Origin: Peribacillus cavernae
Lineage (GTDB): Bacteria > Bacillota > Bacilli > Bacillales > DSM-1321
Reading direction: 5' to 3'
DNA: 64,000 nucleotides
Assembly: GCF_003989135.1 (NCBI RefSeq)
Contig: NZ_RYZZ01000030.1
Span: 107,000 to 170,999, forward strand
Positions 41,357 to 50,183 of the stretch are shown here, piece after piece (positions within the stretch are counted from its first letter, which is position 1; every line of letters starts with the position of its first letter). The notes under the pieces are model-generated. The model ran no database searches and was not told the DNA's origin. It saw nothing but the letters and a program-made list of their open reading frames with translations. A program made the translations under genes and the position numbers.

Positions 41357-41633
41357 CAGCTATCTTATCTAAATGCCACCACCATTCCTCAGTTGACTCA
41401 CTAGACAATGAAAAGTCATACACCTTCTCAATATGTTTTACCATGTTTTTTGCATTTTTTATCAACTTTAAATCGTATTCTGAAAGTAAAATTTGTTCTT
41501 CTAGTGTTAATTCATGGTACATACTTTGAAGATAACTCCTATCATGTAGCATCTGAATACTTTCAAAAGGACTCACTAGAATATCATCAACATCTTTACC
41601 GTAATTATTAATATCATGAAAATACTTACTCAT
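41304..41633 (-). CDS. hypothetical 109-residue acidic protein, immunity-protein-like
   Basis: Small acidic protein with a good AAGGAGG start. No family can be named with certainty, but the E-E-W-W-W-H-L-D-K-I segment near residue 82 and helical, charge-rich middle part resemble small immunity proteins of polymorphic toxin systems. It follows a 46-residue fragment (41656-41796) that could be the remains of the toxin. The C-terminal 15 residues overlap the decayed FMN reductase frame, so the natural end may have been altered. Length and function of the original protein unknown. Confidence 0.5.
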   Translation of the reverse strand: MSKYFHDINNYGKDVDDILVSPFESIQMLHDRSYLQSMYHELTLEEQILLSEYDLKLIKNAKNMVKHIEKVYDFSLSSESTEEWWWHLDKIADGTIPFGVSSLAHGKVI

Positions 41634-41655
41634 TCGAATACCTCCTTTACTTTTC

Positions 41656-41796
41656 CTAAATAAGAGTATCCCTTTGTCCTCTACTTATTCTTCTTTCTAA
41701 GTGATAACTATCCAATCCCGGTTTCCACATTGGATCTCCAGTTTTATTCGTGACCTCTATAACCTTCCTAATTCTTATCTTAAATGAAGGATCCAA
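41656..41796 (-). pseudogene. possible C-terminal toxin fragment
   Basis: A frame open from about 41835 to its stop at 41656 encodes G-G-G-G-L-L-D-P-S-F-K-I-R then M-W-K-P-G-L-D-S-Y-H-L-E-R-R. A TTG at 41796 with a GGAGGG box could start a 46-residue peptide, or this may be the last part of a larger protein whose front has been lost. It ends 23 bases before the immunity-like gene, the typical toxin-immunity spacing. No family assigned. Confidence 0.35.
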
Positions 41797-41839
41797 AAGC
41801 CCTCCCCCTCCGACCTTTTCATTACCACAATTATACTAT

Positions 41840-42390
41840 GTCTGACAGGTTTCATGTGAAAGCTAATGCTTGGAAGTATAATAAATATTGATTAAGATCA
41901 TAAGGTGAGTATTAGGGAGACTAGAAAGAAATGTTGTTGTTAAGTTGTTAATAAACCAGAATAATACGCATCTCTTAATATTTTCCCATCTTCATGTGGC
42001 TTGTTAACAGATAGAAGTTAATTTATATTCTGTCGAGGTTTTTAATAAAATATATCATTAGATTTGATCTTCAATACTTTTTGTTTGTCCGGTTTTACGG
42101 AATCTTTAGTTATTGGGCTATTCGAAAAATCGGAATCCTCCGGAATTTCGGAATGTTTACAGCACCACAAAGCAGCAGAACTACACCTCTCCTAAAATGC
42201 ACTAGCTACGCTTTATATATAAAGGACAGAAACACGGAGTAAAAGGTAAGACCAAATCACTATTTTAGCTAGAGTTTTAGGTTTTTTTTGTAATTTGTAT
42301 GGTTATTTATCATAAAAAATGCATTAGTTAAACCATACACCCAAAAGAAAACTAGTTGGGGCAGAATAACAATTTCAAAAGGAGGATCTT
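41840..42390. other. non-coding stretch between two gene fragments
   Basis: AT-rich, with no gene seen. It contains the right copy of the 45-base direct repeat (42016-42060) and four CGGAAT hexamers at 42098, 42131, 42141 and 42149. The plus-strand gene at 42391 has its AGGAGG site at its end. Confidence 0.4.
42016..42060. repeat. direct repeat, right copy
   Basis: Partner of 40799-40843 in the same orientation. Could be the remains of flanking ends from an excised or decayed element, or of a duplication. Confidence 0.65.
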
Positions 42391-42627
42391 ATGTTCAGAA
42401 GAAAAATGACAGCGCTTACCCTGGCATCTTCTTTATTTTTATTCGTCAGTCCCGGCTTTCTGGGAAATCATGACACCCAAGCTTCAGAAGTCAAACAAAA
42501 GATTCCGGGAGCCCATCATGTTACCAGCATCTATTTTGATGGGGTGAACGGTAATTGGCTGACAACAAAGAATCCCTCTCAATATCAACAGGACACTTTA
42601 TACGGCAACCTAGGGCTCGCTCCATAG
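42391..42627 (+). pseudogene. secreted protein gene truncated by an IS element
   Basis: Begins with a good AGGAGG site and a clear signal peptide (M-F-R-R-K-M-T-A-L-T-L, hydrophobic run, cleavage near A-S-E around residue 33), followed by about 35 mature residues (P-G-A-H-H-V-T-S-I-Y-F-D-G-V-N-G). Near 42600 the reading frame passes into the IS200/IS605-type fragment on the other strand and ends, so the original C-terminal part is lost. Family not identified. Confidence 0.6.
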
Positions 42628-43360
42628 AACTGCCCATTTTCCTTCTGGAGAGAATTCGCTGGGCTTTTACCAGTTTTTCTTCCAATGAACGAAACCATTT
42701 AGGATTAGAAATAGTGGCTCCATCCGAAAAGGTTGCAAATTCTTTCAGACCAAGGTCTATTCCTATTTCAAACATGGAGTCTTGTACCGTTTCTATTTCT
42801 TGTTCGGTTAGGATAGATACAAAGTATTTGCCTGTAGCCGACTTTCGGACCGTGGCAGAAAGGATTTTTCCTCTCACTTCACGGGACTTCGCGACCTTCA
42901 CCCATCCAATATTCGGCAAAAGGAGAAAATCCTTCTTTTCAATGCGTTTCATACGAACGGTTCCTATTCCTTTGTTATAGTTGCATTTCGCTTTATAGGA
43001 TTGAGTTTTGTTCTTTTTGCTTTTAAAACGGGGTTTTCCTTTGGATTTATGATAAAATTCTTTGAATGCTTTCCCTAAGTCTTGAAGCGTGCTTTTAAGA
43101 GCAGTTGAATCCACTTCGTTCAACATGGAGGTTAGTTCCTTTTGAGCGTTGGAAGCATGAAAAAAATCGGATTTCCATCTATTTTCGGTCAGCTGTCCGT
43201 TTTGAACCATCTCTTGTACAACAAACCAGAAACCAATCTTTTCATTTTGTTTTGCCAAGGCTTGATTACACACAAAACGGCAGCAGCCGATTGTTTTATT
43301 AATCAAAGTGGCTTGTATATCCGTTGGATTTAATCGAAATTTATAAGCGAATCGTAGCAT
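42521..43360 (-). mobile_element. tnpB: truncated IS200/IS605-family TnpB
   Basis: The reading frame encodes the N-terminal half of a TnpB/IS1341-type RNA-guided nuclease: K-F-R-L-N-P-T near residue 8, S-K-G-K-P-R-F-K-S-K-K near 105, and the first RuvC Asp in G-I-D-L-G-L-K-E-F near 200. After about residue 240 the sequence stops resembling TnpB, near 42630; the zinc finger and remaining RuvC residues are gone, as is the right end where the guide RNA is normally made. No TnpA is nearby. Inactive remnant. Its left-end region extends upstream to about 43450. Confidence 0.85.
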
Positions 43361-43557
43361 TCACATATCAAAAGATATGCACGGTTCGACCGGACTTCTC
43401 GTATAGAAAATCTGTAAATGAGCATAATTTTTGAGAGAAACGCCCATATCGTACTGTTAACAAGCGAATCAGAAACTGATGCCATACTTTACGAATACAT
43501 GTTACTATTTTATTGGAAAGTTCGATTCAACTGTGATGCGTGAAAGGAGTTGAAAAT

Positions 43558-43974
43558 GTGATTAAGTATGAACAGCTTCAGCATGTTGGTCTTAATGTGA
43601 CGGACTTACAAAAGGCAAAGCATTTCTATAGTCAAATCCTATGTTTAAAAGAATTAAAGCGGCCTGATTTTGACTTTGAAGGCGCCTGGTATCAACTAGG
43701 CGACTACCAGCAACTCCACTTGCTGGTGATGCCGGATTCCCAGACAATTCGGCAAGATAAAAGCTTAAGCAGCAAAGAAGGCCATTTGGCCCTCAGAGTG
43801 GAAAATTATCAGAAAACCCTAAATTGGTTGAAGAAAAATCATATAGAAGTTCTAGAACAGCCAAACAGCGTCAGTGGCTTTGCCCAGATTTTCTGTGCGG
43901 ATCCGGATGGGAATTTGATTGAATTAAATGTAGAGCGAGGGAAATTGAGCAAACCAGGGGTATTCAAAATATAA
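43558..43974 (+). CDS. VOC-family (glyoxalase/fosfomycin-resistance fold) protein
   Basis: Small metalloprotein fold of the vicinal oxygen chelate superfamily, 138 residues. A His in L-Q-H-V-G-L-N-V near residue 8, a His in L-H-L-L-V near 55, a His in G-H-L-A-L-R-V near 76 and a Glu in G-N-L-I-E-L-N-V near 122 form the likely metal set. The exact reaction cannot be told: candidates include glyoxalase, dioxygenase or thiol transferase. The frame opens with GTG at 43540, but AAGGAG eight bases before the GTG at 43558 makes that the better start. The only intact plus-strand gene in this part of the window; its 3-prime end is copied in degenerate form at 51597-51740. Confidence 0.83.
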   Translation: MIKYEQLQHVGLNVTDLQKAKHFYSQILCLKELKRPDFDFEGAWYQLGDYQQLHLLVMPDSQTIRQDKSLSSKEGHLALRVENYQKTLNWLKKNHIEVLEQPNSVSGFAQIFCADPDGNLIELNVERGKLSKPGVFKI

Positions 43975-44028
43975 ATCATGAAGGCTCCAATAAGTATTAT
44001 TGATAGGAATCAGAAAAAAGAATGTTAA

Positions 44029-44061
44029 AAAGGACACTCGCTATAATAACGAGTGCCCTTT
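44029..44061. terminator. bidirectional terminator between VOC gene and reductase gene
   Basis: Twelve-base arms (44029-44040 / 44050-44061) with one mismatch and a nine-base loop, between convergent genes. A-rich on the left, T-rich on the right. Confidence 0.8.
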
Positions 44062-44220
44062 AGACTACTGCTTCCTTTGATATTTACTTCCGGCGTTTGC
44101 TACTCTTTTGACGTAACACAAATTGGCCGATTTGATAAGTTTGTTTTCCTAACTGTCTCAAACTATTAACTTTCAAGTACTTGTCTGCCCTTGTTTAACA
44201 TTCAGGCAGCAATCAAACTA

Positions 44221-46215
44221 CTAAAGTTTACGCCCCATCATCTCGCCTTCCCAGATAGCCTGTTCAATCATCCGAGGCGATACGCAATCCCCAACTCGAT
44301 GCACTTCTTTATGTTTACCTTTTAGCGATACATATAAATCTTGTTTGGAGAAGTTATGGGTAACGTAAATAAAGGTATCATACCCATCTGCATTTATCTC
44401 TTGATCTGAATAAACATTTTTAAGTAATGCCTCATTTCTATTTATCGTCTCTACCGTATGATGAGGGGTCATTGTAACGTTTATTTTTGAGAGGCGCTGT
44501 AAAAGCATCTCTCTATTGCTCGGTTCTAAGTTCTGTCCTACATGCAGCAAAGGGGTTACAATGTTGACTTGTTTTCCTTGAGCAGCCAAATACTCTGCTA
44601 GTCCGCCTCCTTTAAAATGGCCACCACCGTCGATGATCATGACCTTTTCGCCAATTTTGGCATTTCCTTGCAGTACGTCATATACAGTAAATACGTTTTC
44701 TTGATTATATCCAGGTTTATTAATTGTCGCTGAGCTGGATCCTGTAGCAACTACGATTGCATCCGGGTCTCTGGCAAGAATATTTTCCACTGTTGCTTCT
44801 GCGCTTACCAAAACTTCTACTCCAAGGCGATGAATTCGTTTTATTAAATGTTCAGGAACTTTTAGCAGCTGATCCCGGTATGGCAGCTTACTTGCTAGCA
44901 GGAGCTGGCCTCCCAATCGATCATTTTTCTCTACCAGTGTAACGGTATGTCCACGTAAAGCCGCTATTTCACTGACTTTCAAACCTGCTGGCCCACCACC
45001 AATAACAACTAACTTTTTCTTTATTTCTGCTTGTTTTAACGTTCCGAGCCCAAGCGTTTTCTCCCTTCCAGCTGCCGGGTTATGAATGCACCGGATCGGT
45101 TTTTCTTGCATTACCTGAAAGATACAGCCATCATTACAACTGATGCACTCTCTAATGTCGGCGGCATTGCCCTGTCTTGCCTTGTTAGGCAGTTCAGGAT
45201 CGGCAATTAACGGCCGAGCCATCCCAACCATGTCCGCATTGCCATCAGCAAGGATTTTCTCGGCTTGTTCCGGGGTAGAAATTCGACCAAAAGCGACAAC
45301 AGGTAATGTAATATTTTGTTTTAACGCAGCTGCCATATGTACGGCAAAGCCTTTAGGCACCGCAGCAGGCGGTATCTCCATTTGGAAGCTTGAAAAGGTT
45401 CCGGCGTCTGTATTGATATAAGTGACTTGACCTGTTTCTTCAAATGTTCTGGCCAGTTTTACTCCATAATCAAGGTTATAACCCCAGGTCGTATATTCAT
45501 CAAGGCAAAGACGGATTCCTACCGGGAATTCATTTCCGACTTCTTCTCTTATCGCCTTAATTACTTCCAATGGCAATCGGAGTCTGTTTTCATATGATCC
45601 TCCATATTCATCTGTACGCCGATTGAAAAATTCGGATACAAATGACCTTAGCAGACCATCATGTGCTACTTTAATCTCAACTCCATCAAAACCTGCCTGT
45701 TTAAAATGCAAGGCTGATTTGGCAAACCCTTCGATAACTTCATTGATATCTTCCATTTCCATTTCCTTTGTATTAAACTGACTGGAAGGCTCTGGCATTT
45801 GTGTGGGGGCATATAAAATTTGCGGTGGATTTTTCAAAGTGGTATGGCCGCCATGGTTTATTTGCCCAAAAATCTTTGCTCCATTTTCATGAACTAATTT
45901 GGAATAGTTTTTCAATTCAGGTACGATTGCAGGATCCCAACCGTGCAAAAAACGGTCCGACATTTTTCCAGACGGAGAACATGCAACCGCATACATGATT
46001 ACTAATCCAGCGCCTCCTTTAGCCCGTTCAGCAAAATAAAGTGCGTCCCGTTCTGTCGGCTTTCCGTCCTCGCTTGCAAGGGCATTAAAGTGCGGTAAAA
46101 AAACAATTCTGTTTTTAATCGTTACATTACCAAGAGTAAGCGGCTGAAACAGATGTTCAAAATGGTTTTTTTGTTCTCCAGTCGATTGTGTAATATTCAT
46201 TTTAATGGTATTCAA
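44221..46215 (-). CDS. FMN/FAD iron-sulfur oxidoreductase, enoate reductase type
   Basis: 664-residue relative of 2,4-dienoyl-CoA reductase and 2-enoate reductase. The FMN TIM barrel (N-R-I-V-F-L-P near 36, H-G-G-H near 121), 4Fe-4S cysteines with canonical C-x2-C-x3-C spacing (C-I-S-C-N-D-G-C near 360) and the FAD domain (G-G-G-P-A-G-L near 405) with a second nucleotide site (D-G-G-G-H-F-K-G-G-G near 535) are complete. Last gene of the LacI/ABC operon, implying that the imported compound or its metabolite is reduced. TTG start six bases after GGGGGG. It is distinct from the reductase at 19029. Confidence 0.9.
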   Translation of the reverse strand: MNTIKMNITQSTGEQKNHFEHLFQPLTLGNVTIKNRIVFLPHFNALASEDGKPTERDALYFAERAKGGAGLVIMYAVACSPSGKMSDRFLHGWDPAIVPELKNYSKLVHENGAKIFGQINHGGHTTLKNPPQILYAPTQMPEPSSQFNTKEMEMEDINEVIEGFAKSALHFKQAGFDGVEIKVAHDGLLRSFVSEFFNRRTDEYGGSYENRLRLPLEVIKAIREEVGNEFPVGIRLCLDEYTTWGYNLDYGVKLARTFEETGQVTYINTDAGTFSSFQMEIPPAAVPKGFAVHMAAALKQNITLPVVAFGRISTPEQAEKILADGNADMVGMARPLIADPELPNKARQGNAADIRECISCNDGCIFQVMQEKPIRCIHNPAAGREKTLGLGTLKQAEIKKKLVVIGGGPAGLKVSEIAALRGHTVTLVEKNDRLGGQLLLASKLPYRDQLLKVPEHLIKRIHRLGVEVLVSAEATVENILARDPDAIVVATGSSSATINKPGYNQENVFTVYDVLQGNAKIGEKVMIIDGGGHFKGGGLAEYLAAQGKQVNIVTPLLHVGQNLEPSNREMLLQRLSKINVTMTPHHTVETINRNEALLKNVYSDQEINADGYDTFIYVTHNFSKQDLYVSLKGKHKEVHRVGDCVSPRMIEQAIWEGEMMGRKL

Positions 46216-46259
46216 TTTAATCCCCCCATTAATATAATTCCTACGGATTTTGTGATGTA

Positions 46260-47267
46260 TTAAGCTTCTTCCCTGCGTACCCAGATATCCAAGATTACAG
46301 CCAAACCAATAATCGCTCCTTTAATCATCAACTGATAGGCATATGTCATTCCCATTAAAGTCAACCCATTACTAAGTACACCGATAATAAGTGCTCCACC
46401 AAGGGCTCCAACAACTGTGCCATATCCGCCGCTAAACTTAGTACCGCCTAATACAGCCGCTGCGATAGCATCGAGTTCCCAACCAGTTCCAGAGTCGGGC
46501 AATCCTGCAGATAGGCGCCCAGCCAGAATCAATCCGCTAAATGCAGACAGGAATCCACTGATAATAAATACCATCACTCTCACTCGTTTTACGTTTACCC
46601 CTGCTAGTGAAGCAGCATGAGCGCCTCCTCCGGTAGCGTATATGTGTCTTCCAAAAACCGTTTTATTTAATGTGTAGTGACCGATAAGTAAAATAGCCGC
46701 AAGATAAATAAGAACAATAGGGATGGGGCCAATATTCATCGTGGCCAAATCCACAAATAAAGTAGAATTAATCGTAATTGGTGCCGAACCAGGACTGGAT
46801 GCCAATGACATTCCCCTTAGAATAGACATGGTAACCAGAGTTGCAAGGAACGCTGTGACTTGAACTTTGACAACCATAACTCCGTTGATGAAACCGATTA
46901 CAGAACCCAGAACGAGACATAATGCGATTACCAATAGCGGATGTAATCCGGTTTGGATGCCGATTGCCGACATCATCCCCGTAATCCCGATAATGGCACC
47001 GACTGACAAATCAATTTCCCCAGCAATAATCACGTAGGTCATTCCGAAGGCAACAATGGCAATCATTGCAGTTTGCCGTACAATGTTCATAAAATTAGTA
47101 AAGCTTAAAAAGTGGGGTGTCAAATAACTGAATATAAGGATTAATAGCACGAGGCCAATAAAAATGATGGCTTGCGATTGACCTAATCCTTTTCCTATTT
47201 TCTTCAGCACATTTTCTTGATTGATACCTGTACCGTTTGTTTGTTGTTTTTCAATTTTTGAAGTCAT
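46260..47267 (-). CDS. ABC transporter permease, ribose type
   Basis: Membrane subunit of a monosaccharide-class ABC importer, 335 residues with 8-10 helices. It has the family segments A-G-E-I-D-L-S-V-G-A-I near residue 90 and G-T-V-V-G-A-L-G-G-A-L-I near 290, with the extra cytosolic start usual in this group. Its start overlaps the ATPase stop by four bases. Homodimer expected. The transported compound could be a sugar or, given the neighbouring reductase, another small hydroxylated molecule. Confidence 0.92.
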   Translation of the reverse strand: MTSKIEKQQTNGTGINQENVLKKIGKGLGQSQAIIFIGLVLLILIFSYLTPHFLSFTNFMNIVRQTAMIAIVAFGMTYVIIAGEIDLSVGAIIGITGMMSAIGIQTGLHPLLVIALCLVLGSVIGFINGVMVVKVQVTAFLATLVTMSILRGMSLASSPGSAPITINSTLFVDLATMNIGPIPIVLIYLAAILLIGHYTLNKTVFGRHIYATGGGAHAASLAGVNVKRVRVMVFIISGFLSAFSGLILAGRLSAGLPDSGTGWELDAIAAAVLGGTKFSGGYGTVVGALGGALIIGVLSNGLTLMGMTYAYQLMIKGAIIGLAVILDIWVRREEA

Positions 47268-48766
47268 GATAATGACCCCCCGGTAGAATAATAAAGGATA
47301 TTTTTGTCCGTAATTTCGTCGTCATCCAATACTTTGGTGATCTGCCCGTTATAAAGAATGATGGTACGGTCGGCCAATGCCACAAGCTCTGGTAACTCCG
47401 AGGAAACTACAATAATAGCCATTCCTTGCCGGGCTAACGAGCGAAATAATAATTGCAACTCAGTCTTGGCTACGATATCAATGCCTTGGGTAGGTTCATC
47501 CAGTAATAAAACTTTTGGCTTAAGATTTAAGCATCTGGAAATGACGACCTTTTGCTGATTGCCTCCACTCAGTTTGCCAACATGTTTATTCGGATTCTTC
47601 GGCTGTATATTTAATTCCAAAATATTTTTATTTGCTATTTCCCGCTCACGATTTTCCTTGGTAAGCCCGTTTGGAAAGTAGTTTGGAAGATTCGTCAAGG
47701 TCAAGTTTTTTTGAATCGACATGCCCGGTATAATTCCTTCGTTTTTTCGATCTTCCGGCACCATTATGATCCCTTGACTGATTGCATCTTGAATACTTTT
47801 AATATTGCATTCTTTCCCATTCAATTTCACAATTCCTGAAGTAAAGGGGTCTAGGCCAGCAATCGCCCGCAATATCTCAGTTCTTCCACTTCCCAGCAAC
47901 CCAGTAATTCCTAAAATCTCTCCTTCAAAAACTTCAAAACTAATATTTTTAAACTTTTTAAAGGAAATGTCTTTCACTTCCAAAACCGTTTTTTTGGACC
48001 TATTCTTGCTCTTTTCCTTAGCAACTTCATCATTTGCAAATTTTTCATCGCCAAGCATAAAGTCTATGACCCTAGCCATATTCATATCTTTTGTTTCAGC
48101 AGTCTCAATTCTCTTTCCATCTCTTAGGACAGTTAACCGGTCAGAAATCTCAAAAATTTCATCCATTCTATGTGAAACATATATGATCCCAGTGCCTCTT
48201 GTCTTTAGCCTTTTTATGAGTTCAAAAAGTTTTTCCTGCTCATCTTTCGTTAAAGCTGTCGTTGGTTCATCCATAACGATAATTTTAGCATCGGTTGAAA
48301 TCGCTCGCGCTATCTCAATCATTTGGCGTTCCCCTATACTTAAACTTTTAACTATTTTCATTGGAGAGATATGTAGTCCAATGCTATCAAGTATGTGTTT
48401 CGCTTCTTCATGCATTCTCTTCTGATCTAAGGTAATACCTTTTTTCTTTTCTCTTGATAAAAACAAATTTTCAGCTACCGTCAAATTTGGAATTATGCTT
48501 AATTCTTGAAAAATCATGGCGATGCCAAGTTCCTGGGACTTTCTTCTAGAATTGACTTGAACGGGTTGACCGTCTATTAAAATAGTCCCTTCCTCCGCTT
48601 GATATACACCGGCCAGTATTTTCATCAAGGTAGTTTTTCCAGCCCCGTTACCGCCTAGCAACGCATGTACTTCACCTTTTTTAAGGGTAAAGTCTACATT
48701 ATCAACAGCCTTCATACCTGGAAAGATTTTCGTGACTCCTTTCATTTCCAAAACGTTTTCCGTCAT
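47264..48766 (-). CDS. ABC transporter ATP-binding protein, RbsA-type with two ATPase domains
   Basis: 500-residue tandem ATPase. First domain: Walker A G-G-N-G-A-G-K-T near 37, signature L-S-I-G-E-R near 143, Walker B I-V-M-D-E-P near 162. Second domain: a degenerate Walker A G-L-L-G-S-G-R-T near 290, signature L-S-G-G-N-Q near 402, Walker B L-L-L-D-E-P near 425. The altered second P-loop is normal in the RbsA/MglA group. Supplies energy for the permease next to it. AAGGAG precedes the ATG. Confidence 0.93.
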   Translation of the reverse strand: MTENVLEMKGVTKIFPGMKAVDNVDFTLKKGEVHALLGGNGAGKTTLMKILAGVYQAEEGTILIDGQPVQVNSRRKSQELGIAMIFQELSIIPNLTVAENLFLSREKKKGITLDQKRMHEEAKHILDSIGLHISPMKIVKSLSIGERQMIEIARAISTDAKIIVMDEPTTALTKDEQEKLFELIKRLKTRGTGIIYVSHRMDEIFEISDRLTVLRDGKRIETAETKDMNMARVIDFMLGDEKFANDEVAKEKSKNRSKKTVLEVKDISFKKFKNISFEVFEGEILGITGLLGSGRTEILRAIAGLDPFTSGIVKLNGKECNIKSIQDAISQGIIMVPEDRKNEGIIPGMSIQKNLTLTNLPNYFPNGLTKENREREIANKNILELNIQPKNPNKHVGKLSGGNQQKVVISRCLNLKPKVLLLDEPTQGIDIVAKTELQLLFRSLARQGMAIIVVSSELPELVALADRTIILYNGQITKVLDDDEITDKNILYYSTGGSLS

Positions 48767-48828
48767 CTTGTAATCTCCTTCCTGAGAGAATAAGGGTTAG
48801 AATCTAACCCTTATTAGCTTATGGATGA

Positions 48829-49941
48829 CTATTGCTTATTAAAAAAAACTTTGTCGTAGACCTCATCAACATTCTCAGGAGAAGTTGGCAGGGTTGGTAC
48901 CGTAACATACTTAGGGACTTCACCACCAGCCAATTCTTTTAACAAAGCCAATGTTTTATATTTTCCTTCAGCATATAGATCCTGGGAGGATGTAAAGACT
49001 ACTAATTTTCCACCGTTTTTCATTCCTTGAGCTAAATGTTCACTTAAATCATGCGTCACTATTAGAACATCATCACGTCCTGAAGATCGTACTGCTGCCT
49101 CCATTCCAAGAGCAGGAGTTTCATAAACACCAAATGCCCCAACAATATCAGGATTTGCTGTCATGATATTTTCAAATTCTTGCTGAGCCTGGTCTGCCGT
49201 ATCTGCTTGACCTCTGGCGACGATTTTATAGCCTTCTTCACGAACCGAATCTTCAAAGCCTCTGACTCTCTGTTCACAGGTTAAAATATAGGATCTTAAC
49301 CCGACCGTAGCCAAAGATTTACTTTTAATCCCTCGTTTTTTTAGCTCCTTAATTAAAGCTTTCCCTGCTTCAAAACCGCCGCCATACCCATCAGGATCTA
49401 CCAAGCTTACAAACTCGCCTTGATTAGGAGGCCCCCCGCCAAGTACAACAGGGATATTCGCATTATTTAAACTTTTTACGGCTGGTCCAAAAGCAGCTGT
49501 ATCAACCCCTATGGCAACAACACCCTTTACTTTTTTAAGGATAAGCGACTCCACATCGCTTATTTGTTTGTTTAAATTTCTCTGGGCATCAACTAGTACA
49601 TACTTGCCTCCAAAAGATTCAACGGTTTCTTTGATGGCCTGGCCTATAACTTTTTCTGACGCTATATCACCAAAATGAACTGAATATCCGATAAATGGCT
49701 TCATTTTTTTAATTTTTTCAATTTCCGCCGGAGTCAGTTCCAGACTTTCTACTGAGGCCGCTTTACCTAAAACTTCTTCCTCTTTCAAAGGCTTTAATTT
49801 CTCCATTCCCTCTTTCGATGATTTCTCAGCTTCAACGGTTTTTGACGACTTTTCAGTAACATCTGCACAACCCGCAAGTAAACCTGTCGCTAATACTGAA
49901 CTAGCCATAAGCGAATAAATCAATTGTTTTTTCATCTTCAA
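48829..49941 (-). CDS. ABC transporter substrate-binding lipoprotein, ribose type
   Basis: 370-residue periplasmic-binding fold (PBP type 1) receptor, anchored by a lipobox L-L-A-G-C near residue 25. The mature start is a Lys/Glu/Ser linker (to about 65), then two lobes with V-A-I-G-V-D-T-A-A-F near 150 and V-L-I-V-T-H-D near 290. First structural gene of the importer, directly downstream of the LacI gene on the same strand; a short hairpin (49989-50006) and a cre-like element (50017-50031) lie in its leader. Ligand not deducible. Confidence 0.9.
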   Translation of the reverse strand: MKMKKQLIYSLMASSVLATGLLAGCADVTEKSSKTVEAEKSSKEGMEKLKPLKEEEVLGKAASVESLELTPAEIEKIKKMKPFIGYSVHFGDIASEKVIGQAIKETVESFGGKYVLVDAQRNLNKQISDVESLILKKVKGVVAIGVDTAAFGPAVKSLNNANIPVVLGGGPPNQGEFVSLVDPDGYGGGFEAGKALIKELKKRGIKSKSLATVGLRSYILTCEQRVRGFEDSVREEGYKIVARGQADTADQAQQEFENIMTANPDIVGAFGVYETPALGMEAAVRSSGRDDVLIVTHDLSEHLAQGMKNGGKLVVFTSSQDLYAEGKYKTLALLKELAGGEVPKYVTVPTLPTSPENVDEVYDKVFFNKQ

Positions 49942-50016
49942 TCCTCCTAAATATTAACTAATTTCAAAGTGTCATTTGGATATGTAGAAAGAGGTCTTTG
50001 CCTCTTAATCCTGAAG

Positions 50017-50031
50017 TGTATGTGTTTACAA
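50017..50031 (-). promoter_or_regulatory. LacI-family/cre-like operator ahead of the ABC operon
   Basis: On the minus strand TTGTAAACACATACA matches the catabolite-responsive element consensus except for one central base. It lies about 75 bases upstream of the receptor start and could be the site for the neighbouring LacI protein or for CcpA. Confidence 0.45.
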
Positions 50032-50183
50032 ATTGGGTGCATGTATATCTTTACAGTTAAAGACTTTTTAGTTTACTGAAAAAGCATTATGTAAATAACT
50101 TGTTAAAAGGTAATGATCCGGAATGCAATGAAAGTGTGTAAGTTATTTTTCGAGATCTTGTTTTTTGGTGTTCTACTAATATG

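Noticed and set aside
42090..42160. CRISPR-like array from repeated CGGAAT
   Set aside because: The repeats are six bases with irregular spacing; no spacers or cas genes. No CRISPR array was seen in the window.
47805..48425. A 206-codon plus-strand frame opposite the RbsA-type gene
   Set aside because: The opposite strand has a complete two-domain ATPase with all motifs; the plus frame has none.
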